From NCBI GenBank assembly GCA_900312665.1, contig ONZQ02000014.1, positions 279,924 to 343,923 on the forward strand: a stretch of 64,000 bases of DNA, given 5' to 3'. Every line of letters starts with the position of its first letter. The stretch's first letter is position 1. Made by a program: the position numbers and the translations under genes. The notes beneath the pieces were generated by a model. It made no database searches, was not told the DNA's origin, and worked only from the letters and a program-made list of their open reading frames with translations. This DNA is from Cephalotrichum gorgonifer. Its lineage: Eukaryota; Ascomycota; Sordariomycetes; Microascales; Microascaceae. Below are positions 22,548 to 33,200 of this stretch, in pieces.

Positions 22548-23736
22548 ATGACCGAGCCTCGAGATCTAGAGATGGGCGTCCAAGGCGCTCAGGAGGTCGA
22601 AGACCTTGTAGCTCGCGCACATCGCCTTTGGAGGGAATTCGAGAAGTGTATGTACCAATCCACCAGAACGCCAGCCTACGGCCGCCGTCTCGAATCCGAA
22701 CACCTGCGAACTGTTTAGCAAACTAACCTCTCCCAATAATGTAGCCCGTGAAGGCTGGCCTGGGGTGGCCATTGCGCTGGCCACGGATAGGACTCTCGAC
22801 TTCCATTGTGTCCGTTCGGATCTATTCTACCTCTTGGAGAGATATCAAGAGGATATGATAGACGCTATAACCGGAAAGGTTCTTCAGCGCGAGAAAGACG
22901 GGGTTGGACCGGCTCGGGGTGAGCGTGATGAGTTGTATGAAGAGCTGTGTATCAGGACCCGGAATCGCAGTATGTCAACCTACCCTTCCTGCAATCCACA
23001 CCTGATAAGACTAGGGCGAGAAATCGCCTAATGAGTCAAGCGGAAACGAAAACAACATATCACTAACCACATTCCCCCCTTATACCCATAGATCAGGATT
23101 TGGTCCTTCACCGTACCATCGAAACGATGAGTGTTCCCGATGTGAAGAGTCTCCGGCGGATGGAGAACATCATCAAGCGCCACGTCCGAGATTATAACCT
23201 ACCCCCTGGGGGTGAGAAGGGCATGTTTAGAGTCGCCACGGATAAAGATCCAGTATATCGGCTTCTCGAGTATATCCTCAGTCGTAAGTTGAGGTGGTTG
23301 CTGGTAAGTGTTTCTCCTGCTTCTTCAACTCCACCGACCAACACGTCGACCTAGTGGGTCAATCCACAGTCAATATGTCGGCCAATAAGCTTCTTTTTCA
23401 CTGCTAATATCTTGTTCTGTCTCGCAGTTTTGGATGCCGGCAGAAGAATTCACGAAAGACGGGTTTCAAATCACGAGTATCGGGATGGACCGGATCGACG
23501 TCACAGCAAAGACGACCTCAGTCGTCGGCGTCTTGCTGACAATCATCCTGCCCGTGAGTCTGCTGATCTTCGGATCCGGCTCGTCGGACATCTTCAGCGG
23601 GTTGGCTCTGGGGATATGCGTCCTCGCGGTAGTAACGATGCTGTACACCGGTAGCATGGGAGCACTCCGTCTGGCTCTGGCGTACCTCACAGTCATCCTG
23701 ACCGCTGTGCTCGCCAGGCAGTTCGCTTCGACTTGA
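22548..23736 (+). CDS. DUF6594-like membrane protein
   Basis: Four exons (22548-22647, 22745-22969, 23092-23303, 23428-23736) encode 281 residues. The N-terminal two thirds are charged and helical with no signal peptide. The segment SIGMDRIDVTAKTTS (196-210) leads into three hydrophobic stretches at about 210-228, 234-253 and 257-276, with a very short tail. A soluble N-terminal domain followed by a C-terminal membrane hairpin is the layout of the fungal DUF6594 family, which is abundant in filamentous ascomycetes and has no established biochemical role. My assignment rests on this layout and general resemblance, not on a search. A TATA box and ATG-free leader support the start. It is an isolated gene in a repeat-rich interval, a usual place for variable, lineage-specific families. 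Confidence 0.8.
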
Positions 23737-24231
23737 GGGGGTATCGGATAGGGACCGGTGTGGGCGGCGGCGGCGTCTCCGCCCTCAACCGCGGAGTCTG
23801 GTCCTGTTTTGGGTCAGGAGCCCTGAGAATGCGTGGACGGAGAGACGTGTCTCGCGGTGTTTGGCTTCGGGAGGATGATGAGGATGGGTGGTATCTTCTT
23901 CTCTTCTCCTTCTGGGGCAGTGGCAAAGATCTGCGGTGGTGGTATCTGAAGAGAAAAACACGTTAGCTATTTGATTTGATAAAGAAAAAGTTTTGACTTC
24001 TTCGACAATCGAGAGCCAAACGTGCATCTTTGTGTGTGTTTTGGGGGGAGAAGGACTTGAGTCCAGCAATGAAAAGTATTTTCCTGTTACCATCCCTCTC
24101 TGGGACTTGACGCGTTTAGATGTCCAAGATGAACGTCACACGGAGTGGACATGATGGAGAGAAAACTCTGATGGACTTCCGAGAAGATGGAGGAGAAGGG
24201 GAAAAAAACAAAAGGTGAGCAGGGTAGATTG
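23737..24231. other. 3' flank of the DUF6594-like gene
   Basis: No supported gene. The last 100 bp (from about 24130) already resemble the tail of the minisatellite unit that follows. Confidence 0.5.
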
Positions 24232-24710
24232 GACAACATGGAGTAGGGTAAGCCTAGAAGGCTAATGACGGCTCGCTGAGTCCCTGCCAGAAATGAAGAT
24301 CCACCGAGGAGAAAAGTAAGAGCTGTAAACAAGCTAGATCTGTTGAAAAAAAAAAAAACGGGGGGGGGGGGAAGAGGGGTTACATGGGAGCAAGGTGAAT
24401 GGACCCAGGAGGTAAGGCTCGCTAAGTCTCTGCCAGAAATCAAGTAGATCCACGGAGGGGAATTGAAGAAGTGTACGGAGTAAACAAGACAGATTTGCTG
24501 GGGAGGGGTGGACATGGAGCAATGTGGACCACAGGAGGCGAGGTTCGCTATGCCCCTGCCTGAAATCAAGTATTATCTTCGCTGAGGAAAGAGGAAGAGG
24601 TATCAACAAGTTAGATTTGTAAAGGGGGAGGGGGGTATCTAGGAGCAAGGCGAGGAAGGTCCCTCCCTTTTAGACACAAAGTAGATCCCCCTCGCTCCTT
24701 CCACGACATG
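24232..24710. repeat. Degenerate minisatellite, period about 125-146 bp, nearly four units
   Basis: Units begin near ACATGGGAGCAAGGTG at about 24236, 24382 and 24512, with a divergent start at 24636. Each of the first three has the core G(C/T)TCGCTxxGTCxCTGCC followed by AGAAATCAAG (cores at 24271, 24417 and 24543) and closes with a CAAG.TAGATTTG block plus a poly-A or poly-G tract. The fourth unit is partial. Divergence between units is substantial. No open frame uses the period, so this is a non-coding tandem repeat. Confidence 0.85.
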
Positions 24711-27700
24711 TTGCTACGGGCAAGTACACAGCTGGAGGTAGTTATTTGTACGAACAATGCAGTAGGTAGACCCGTGAATCCTCCAAGATACTAACTAAAA
24801 GGGGTGGCCCCAACAGGTTTGGTACTTGGCCGTCCATCGGCAAGATGGCGCAGAGCTCAGGGAAGGAACAACCATGCCAGTAAGGGCTACCCAACCAGAA
24901 GGGCCATGAAGAGCCTCATTTCCCCTCTCGGTGTACAAGTCCGGGATTACTCAGGTATCCACAGCTACAGCGGCGGCTCGCGGAAGAGTATCCCCTGTAA
25001 CCCGGCACAGAAGCGAGATGACTCAAATTGGCGACCATGCTCCGGCCTGTCTTTGCTGCGCTCCTTCTTCTCCTTCGGTCATCAGGCGCATGGCGCAGTT
25101 GTGTCCTTGCTCAGTTGCGGTTGCCAGGGCGGCCATAGACTAGGTATAAATATTTCAGTGCCCCTGGCTTTAGGAATTCAAGCTCAGTTCATCACTGGCG
25201 TTGGTTCGTCCCACCAGGCTTGTGTACTTCGGTGCTGGTTGGTGCTCTATTTATATATTAGCCCCATGTCATCGTTCGGTGTGGCCCAATGGATCTCCGC
25301 CCCCTTACCGAACTGCGAGCTCGGCCGGTTGCCTGGCCGGTCGCTGCCTGCTTGCCCACACCGCCATCTCCTCATCTCATCTCTTCCCAAAGACCCAGCA
25401 CAGCCAGCCGCCAAACTTCTCGCAATCAAACCAAAAAAGACGGGAGAACGAATAGCCCCAGCGACTCCCCACTCCATTCATCGCCAAAACAAACCTGAAC
25501 TGACAGTACGTGCCCGATATTTCCAGCATCTCCAGGGCATCTTTTTGACGGTGGTCAAGTCTAGTGTGGCCCGTGGCATTGTTCATGCAGGGGGCCCTGG
25601 CTGTCACCTCGTCCCAGCCCCCGTTGCATATGTCTTTAGGCCCACAAGTTCGCTCCAGGAACGGTCGGGGGCGGGGCGTCCATGCCAATTTCCACGGCCG
25701 GGGCTGTTGTGGAGTTGGAGCTGGGCCGTCGGACGAGATCGGTGGTCGGAGAATAGGAATATTCCGGCTTGAGCTGTTGTCTTGTTCGGAGCCGGCCAAC
25801 CCCGCTGGGACGGAGGCAGTTTCCAGATTCATCCAATGGAATGCAACGACGACGTCCACTACGCACTTCGGAGCAGGAGCACGCCTTGCATGAACCACTA
25901 CCCACCTTTGTGCCCTCCTGAGGCTTACAGCGGACGAACTACTGCTTGGTCGTGTCCTTGGGCCCGCCCCCGGATGGTTCATGGCAATCGAACGCCGCCA
26001 TCTGCACTGCCTTGGAGGTTCATTGGCGTACCCGAGCGAGATGATTCTGAAGACTGTTCAACAGCGTCCGGGCCCCATTCCAATCTGGGACGGGGCCTAA
26101 TAGCTCAGCCCTTTCTCAATTAAGGTCGTTAGCGCAAGGGTCTCTCACTCGCCATTTGCAACGATATCCTGGCGGGTCAGTCGGAGTATTATTTTACTTG
26201 CGTTGCCACCTGGGAGGCCAGGATACCACCAACCACCACCAATTTTCCTACCAAAACCATGGTGCGCCTCTATCCGGAAACTCGTTGCGAAATCGCGGCT
26301 TGGGGCAGTGGTGATGCACAATTCCGGGGCGTCCATCGAACACACCATCGCCATCTTACCACAGACCGCCTCTTTCAACAATGCTCTCCGCATCTTCCAG
26401 CGCCGACGAACACCTTCCATCCCAAGGCGAGGGAAGTGCGTCGCATCTCAATATCCCGCCCCATCTCTTGCTGCGTTGGCGCGTCTGCGGCTGGCTCTCT
26501 GTGACCGCAGCCCGGGCTACACCTGCCCAAGTAACCACACTTTCTTTCCCCCGTCCGTCAGATAGGACTTGGGCATACCTTGAGCCTCAAGTTTCTTTCT
26601 AGCGGTGAGGGTATCGTGAAGCACGAAACTGCGCAAAGCTGTAGCATCAACCAACACTCCTCCGAGATCCACCACCACCAACTGCATGCCTCAGATCCTT
26701 AGGGGGGGCGGCGCCATAGCCTGTCGCTGTTCGAGCACGCACGCGTCCAATCAACTGGTAAACCACGGCAGCCAACAATTTCCCTCGTACTCCGGAGTAC
26801 TCCAAATGTACCCCGGGTACTAGCCTCTTCGCCGCCGTTTTCGACGAAAAGAGGGTCGTCACTCGGTGGGTCCACCTCCTGACTGGTTGCATAGCAGGAA
26901 ATGCTTGACTGAATCGGGGGGCCAGGTAAGTAATTGCTTTATCTCCACCCCCACCCCCTTTCCGGCCATCGCCCCCGTCACACTCCCGTGCGGGTAGGTA
27001 CCCACCCGCACCCGTCATCATCGCTCGCCTTGGACTGGGGTGTATTGGCAGGCAAAAGACGAGCACTCGCAGGGGAATCTGCATGCGCCATGGGGTATGG
27101 ATGCTATGGGACGATTGTCAACATGTTCCTCGACTGGCCTATGTACATGGCTTGCAGCGGACTTTTTCATGTCGAAGCTGGTACATAGGACAACTAATAT
27201 TCACTGGTATACTTGGGTTGATGTTATACACTGTTCGTTGGATGTTGGCCAAGATGTTCATCGAGAACGAACCCAAGACCCTTTGTGCATCTCGATGCGA
27301 GCCACTCAAGGTTCGTCGCACATCGCATTCGCCATACCACGAGGAGCGGTGAGTGAAATCTCTGTTATATCTTTGCTCAGCCTCATTATGGATTGATTCT
27401 GCCGTCTTCCATCCCTCCCATGGAACCCCTTTAGGCAGGAATTCATGGATCTAGACTCGGGTTACGACACCGGGATGGAGCAAGGCTCGGGAAACAGTTG
27501 GGAGATGGGATGAAGGTCTCTTGGGGGCCATGCAAGTAATCGTTGTTCTTTCACTGAAAGGGGGGTGGGTGCCGTGGATGTGTGGCTCGAGGAAGATAGA
27601 AAACGGTGAAGTCGGAGATGAGGCTTGGAACCGTAAAGTACGCCCCTCAGGGGTCATCCTGGCTTCACCGTTTGGAGGAAGGACGCGTACGCCACGCTGA

Positions 27701-28648
27701 GGCAGTTGAGCCAGTCAACGGCGTTTCCTAAGCGCGCCGTAGACGCGCGACGCCTGGAAATGACGAAGCTTCGTCGCGAGTGATATATTTCAAGTTCGAC
27801 GCAGCTTGCGGCCTCCCGATCTACGGGCTACCGGGGCGAAGGCCCAGCTTCGTTCGATCCTCCTTTCGAGGCCTTTCCTTTCCAATTCCGGCTCACCCTT
27901 GGGATACTTGGAATATAGGGGCTGGAGTGAGCTAGAGTGGGACATTACTCCCCGGAGCTCGGAAAGGAGGGTATGTAGTGATGCCTTTAGCAATTGGCCA
28001 TCGAACGTCGAACAGATAGGAAAAAGGGACACTTTTATCATCGACACACGGGATAAGGGGCCCGGAGCGATTGACGAGATGTCCGGAGTAGTGAGCTCGA
28101 AATCCCATGTGGCAACCACCCTGTCTCACGGCCGGAATCCCGCAAGATGTCGGGAGGTCCTGGCGGCCGGGGTCGTACGCGTGGACCCGCGGAAAGGTCT
28201 CCTTTTAGATTTTACGGATACCTCTGCCGTAGAGGAGGTCGAATAACTCATTCACTTGGTGGCGCCGTGGAGGGCCGGATCATAGAGCAGAAAAAATAGA
28301 GACCAACTACTACTACACCGAACAGCCCCCTTGGGTATATTCTACTGCCCATTTTCCTGGCATTTGGATCATCCCTCTCATCCCTCTCATCCCTCTCATC
28401 CCTCTAGTATCACCCTCCCCTCTCCTCTACGTCACCCACTCTGGCGCCACGATCCAACTCACTCTCTGTCAACACCCTCTCCAACTGCCCGAACACCTCC
28501 TACCCCTCACCCGCGACGAGTGTGTCTCACTTGTGCCTGGGATAACCCCTCCCCTCCTAAACCACGGCGGTTCAGGGCGTCCTATGCATGAACAGGAATC
28601 ACGAATTCTTAACAAAATATCATTCAACCCCTCCCCCGACAATTCGAA
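24711..28648. other. Gene-poor interval without a supported gene
   Basis: The longest open frame here (24804-25772, GTG start) has a composition typical of chance frames and is not accepted. At 25280-25510 there is a CA/CT-rich, ATG-free stretch followed by a GTACGTG donor-like site, resembling the first exon of an untranslated RNA. A GACGAAGCTTCGTC palindrome lies at 27762-27775. Four CATCCCTCT copies lie at 28370-28405. The part from about 28410 to 28648 is probably the 3' UTR of the small membrane protein gene. Confidence 0.45.
28370..28405. repeat. Nonanucleotide repeat (CATCCCTCT)4
   Basis: Four perfect head-to-tail copies in a C/T-rich non-coding stretch, 240 bp beyond the stop of the small membrane protein gene. 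Confidence 0.9.
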
Positions 28649-29200
28649 CTACCCAGCGAACCTCTTTCCCTTCGCCTCGCACCACCTCCCCCTCATCCCC
28701 TGGGTCCCTTCTCCCCACCAGCCCCCCCACTCAGAACCACTCCCACCGCCCTCGCTCTCCCCTTCATCCTCTACCTCCTCCGTCTCCGTCTCGACCTCAA
28801 CCACGACCGCTCGCCCCCGCTTCTCCCCCTCGTAAATCTTCGGAATGGCCACGAGCCCCTCGTGCCCGCCGTCCGAGTGGAGATATAGTCTCACTAGAAG
28901 GAGCAGGAAGAAGGCCCCTAGCAGGAGGCTAGTCCGCTGGGTGGTCCATAGCTCGATGAGATCTAATATAACCTAGTTAGCCCCCGTCCTCCTCTTCCCC
29001 TTCTCCCTTTTCCCCCGGTAAGTTACAAAGGCACGGGTAGTGGCAGAGAGGGGGGGGGGGGGTAGGTTTCCCCTCCTACCAAAAAAAGAATTCGAACGGG
29101 GGTGAAGATATATCCAGGGAAATGTCGAGAAAAAAAACTGACCATTTATCGGGCCTTCCGACGAAGGGTACCTGCTGACAATCCAGTCGATGGCGCCCAT
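28649..29200 (-). CDS. Small single-pass membrane protein, 123 residues, family unknown
   Basis: Two exons (29200-29143 and 28962-28649) join through a GTCAGT donor and a TATATTAG acceptor preceded by a CTAAC branch point 12 nt upstream. The 58-nt first exon encodes MGAIDWIVSRYPSSEGPIN. Exon 2 begins LIELWTTQRT, then a strong hydrophobic segment SLLLGAFFLLLLVRLYL (about 31-47), a region GLVAIPKIYEGEKRG, a highly acidic stretch of Glu and Asp (about 75-90) and a Gly/Trp-rich tail. There is no recognisable domain and I do not know the family. Single-pass anchor, short N-terminus and acidic cytosolic tail suggest an adaptor or regulator, but that is a guess. Splice signals and composition argue for a real gene. 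Its leader contains a long AAG repeat. Confidence 0.6.
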
Positions 29201-29217
29201 TGTGAATTTGCCAAGTT

Positions 29218-29266
29218 CTTTCTTCTTCTTCTTCTTCTTCTTCTTCTTCTTCTTCTTCTTCTTCTT
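29218..29266. repeat. Trinucleotide microsatellite (CTT)n, (AAG)n on the minus strand
   Basis: About 16 uninterrupted CTT units begin near 29220, with an imperfect TTCTTT start. On the minus strand this is (AAG)n ending 17 nt before the ATG at 29200, so it should lie in the 5' leader of the small membrane protein mRNA. Confidence 0.95.
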
Positions 29267-30244
29267 GCGATCTCGTAGTTATTATATCGTCGTTGGATAA
29301 GAGAAAGAAAGAATGAAGAGATTTTTCTGGGGAAACTGACGTTGGCCCGTGGAAGCACAGAGATGAGAGATTCAAAGCGCGACTCTGATGGGATATGTTG
29401 GATCTGAGTAAGATCAAGCCACCAAGTCACCAACCACCATCGCCCCATTGTCCGTGCCTACGACCGTGCGCACGCGTCCCGATTGATTATCCAAATGAAA
29501 CGACGCTAATAATAACTAAACTAGTATTTACTACTCGGAAACTTAATGCAAACAGTGGGCCGTTTATTCTAACGTCCCGCTAACACATCAGACGAGATCT
29601 TGTACGAGTAAACCACCTTCTCTCACCATACATGGAAACACATCGCCCATCTGCCAGGATTTAGCTAGCCAGATTGTTAAATAAGTAATCCTTCGGGTGT
29701 CCCTCAGAAGTACCTACGCACTGTCTCAAACCTATCATCACTCATCTACCCCAGCAACAACACCAGCAGGCGGTCCATAGAGACGATCCGGAGGAACAAT
29801 ATCTTGGGGACGACGACTCAACTCCCAGCCACACACACATACTCACATGATGCAAAGCAAGACACACACCACACGCCCACCTCCATAGCCCCAGAATAAG
29901 AACACAGAAAAAGTGTCAAATGAGTGCAATACGCTATTTCGCTAAGCCATTCCGTTCTACTCTCAGTCTCTCAGTCTCTCTGACTCTCTCTCCCCTCCCC
30001 AACCTCCCCCTTCCTCCTTTTTCCCGCCTGAATTCTCTCTCAAGATGTCCCCCGCCACGGATGATTAGATATGATAATAGTCCAAGAATGAGAAAACAAG
30101 GTAAACTTTACATCAACACAAGAAGCGAATTCAGAGGGGCAGAAACAAATGAAAACAAAACAAAGAAAGAGATGGCTCCAATGCCCGATAGATAGCTCCC
30201 CTTTATGAGTTCCCCAATATCCAAAGCAACCAATATTAGATCAA
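29267..30244. other. Region between the small membrane protein gene and the csmA-type gene
   Basis: It holds the promoter of the small gene and the 3' flank of the class V chitin synthase gene, both on the minus strand. Simple CT/TC-rich runs lie at 29955-30040. No gene is supported. Confidence 0.55.
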
Positions 30245-33200
30245 TCATAGCTGTCCAGATAGAATCGCTTCCGTGGCTGTGAGGAGAGAAAGGTTAGTAA
30301 AAATGAAGAAAGAAAAAAAGCGGCCCAGTCTATGCCAGGGGGGGATGGTGCGACTAGAACATACCACTATTGATGTACGCCTTCTTCGCGTCAAGCGGAA
30401 CCCCGAACCTCCTCTCGAGCTCCTGCTTCACCACCTTCTTCGTCACCGTCATCAGATCCGCCGTCCGCAGGATCTCCCTAATCTCCGACAAGATCTCGTC
30501 GTCGCTGGGGAGGCCCACCATGTCCTCGGGGCTGAAGAACTGCGAGCCACCGAACTGGCTCTGTCTGTTGCCGAGCATCTCCGACCCCGCGTACGACATG
30601 CGCGACGCGCCCCGGGGATCGAGTCCCATCTGGGGCATCGGCGGGTACGCCCCGACCGTGGATCCCGGGCGGGAGTTGCCGTATCCTCCGTATTCCGAGA
30701 ACGCATTGGCCTTCGTCGCGTAGCTATACCCCGAGACCTCCGAACGCGTGTCGTCGCCGCCGCCGCGCGACGTCTGCGTCTCCCACAGCTCGGCCTGGTA
30801 CTCGTCCCACTTCTTGCGCGGGATCGAAGCCGGGTCGAACTTGCCCTCGTCTGAGACGACCACCTTCTTGCCCTTCTCACCCGCCACCACACGCGTGTTA
30901 CCCCAGTTGAAGTCGTCCATGTGCCAGAACGAGTACAGCGGGAGGCCGAACGTGAAGACGGGCATCGCGAGGATATACAGGATCATCCATCCGATCATCT
31001 CCCACTTGCGTCGCACGATGAAGATGATGGCCTGCAGACCGTAGACGGCGGCAATCAGGATAAAGGCCAGCATGCCGACGACTGTCCTGTTCAAGGCTAC
31101 GAGGACGATGAGGTAGACGATGTACGCCATCGTGACAGGTGCCACAACGGTACTGAGCAGGTCAACGAAGACGATGAAGCGCATAGAGAAGCAGCAGAAG
31201 CCGCAGAGCTGGTTCATCGGGATGAGCTCCATGAGGTTGTGTACCGTCGAGTTGATCCATCGTCGTCGCTGCGACAGGAACACCCCCCACGAGTCCGGTG
31301 CAATGGTCCAGGCGTGCGCCTCAAAGATGTACTTAGTCTTATACCGGCTGTGGAATTTGAGGAGCAGCGTCGTGAGATATCTGTCCTCGCCGAGGTGCAA
31401 CAGGTTCTTCATGTGCAGCGTGTCCACGCGAATCGTCGAGTACGCTTCGACAACCTCGCGACTGACGAACAGCGGCTTGCCCGTCTCGGCGGCACGGATA
31501 CGGTACATGGAGAAACAACCGGGCAGACAGGTGACCGATCCGAACAAGCTCTCGAACGCCTTGGACAGGTTGTGAGAAATGTAGTATTCGTACACCTGGA
31601 TCATGGTAATGAATGAAGACTTGGCGTTCGACAGCGCTGTTTCTCCGCAGACGGCGATGATCCTGGTGTCGTTGAGGAAGGCGGAGATCATGCGCGTGGC
31701 GGAGTCGGGCGCCACCACGGTATCGGCATCGATCTGGAACATGAACTCGTAGAACGTCGGGTTGACGCCGATGATGTTGCGGATCTGGTGATACATTTCT
31801 AGTTCCAGCGGGCTCATGGGGAGGTTGTAGTGGACGCGGTTGAGGAATCGCATGAGTACCATCTGTGAATCACGCTTGCCACGGTTGCCGGGACGAGCCA
31901 CCTCAGACGGCTTTCCAACCTTGACGATGACCAAGAAGGGCACGATGTGGCCCTGGACCTCGTACAAGCCGGAGTAAACCTTGCCCATGTTGTGTTGCTT
32001 CAGGCCTTCGCCGAGAGACTCGAAACTGAGGGCCTCAGGGCTGACAGACTCCGGCACGCCAAGAATGTCTAGAACGATGCGAGGCGTCGGGCGGTCGTTA
32101 CCCTGACCGATAATCATGCCATCACACACCACGACGAGAAGCTTGCGCTTATCGTCGTACTTCATGCGAGCGGCCGAGTCAATTGCACGCCTCAGCGAGT
32201 CTTCATCTTCGGTATACGCCGGGATCTGGCACATAACAAACTTATCGATGACCTCGGGAATGTTCTTAGTGCTGAACTGTAGAGCGGCGAAGAATTTGAA
32301 GGCGATGACGGAAGCCAGCATGATAGACACGGCGAGAATAAGATACTCGGCAAACTTGCACCGTGCCGAATTTCTCGTGTCAAGATCGCCGACGAAGAAC
32401 AGGTTGTTCAGACAAGTCATCATACGTTGCTTGCGAGCAGTGGACATGGACAGTTTGTCCCAGTACTCAGTGATATCTTCACCAGACTTGGCTTCGAAGA
32501 TAGCGATGAGATCGTCCTCCATGAACTTCCTTAGGTTGAGATCGGTGGGCGGGTTCTTATCGTCCGGCTTGGGTTGGAGATTCACGGCGCCCTTGATATA
32601 CTCGGTCAAGTCGTACACCCTAGATCCGATGATAGCGACCTTCCTCGGGTCCCTGTCACGCTTTGAGATTGTCGAGACGTATTGGGCCGAATAGCCAACA
32701 GAGCCCTTCAAGTAGCCACCCTTGAGCATCTCCCTCTGCTGGTAGTACCACTGGGGGCGGTAATCGTCATTGAAGGACCGGAAATCATGGTAGTGGGCAT
32801 TCGTGTCATCCTTATTGATGAGGAGAGGTGACCCGCTGAAGTTGGTTGACTTGTAGCTGAGCGTTACCGCAGGATTCACCTCGCCATCCTTGCCCCGGCA
32901 GAGAGCAGAAACTTGAACGGGGAAGAGCGTGGAAATATCCTTTCCGGCGTAGTCCAAGAGGTCGTCCGTCGGCACGATCGGGTTGGGAGGGTAGTGGTGT
33001 GGCGCGTACGCTTCCAGGTCGAACACCAACCCCCTGATGGACACGTAGGCTCCGTTGCCGTCCTTCCCGTCGTACGCCGAGAGTTCGTCCGAGCTGAAAA
33101 CGTACTGTTTGGGGCAGAGGATCAACGGGAAGACGACAATGAAGAACGCGGCCAGGAGGCAGAATAGCCAGATGAGAATGTTGATGGCCAGCTTTTCCCT

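Noticed and set aside
24232..24710. Possible CRISPR array
   Set aside because: Units are adjacent and degenerate without unique spacers of uniform length, and the genome is fungal. A minisatellite fits better.
24804..25772. 322-codon plus-strand frame in the gene-poor interval
   Set aside because: It begins with GTG without a plausible context, is rich in Ser, Arg, Pro and Cys without any domain, and overlaps a 201-codon frame on the other strand. I consider it chance, though transcription evidence could change this.
27806..28246. 146-codon plus-strand frame
   Set aside because: No recognised domain, poor start context and no flanking leader or splice signals. Not accepted as a gene.
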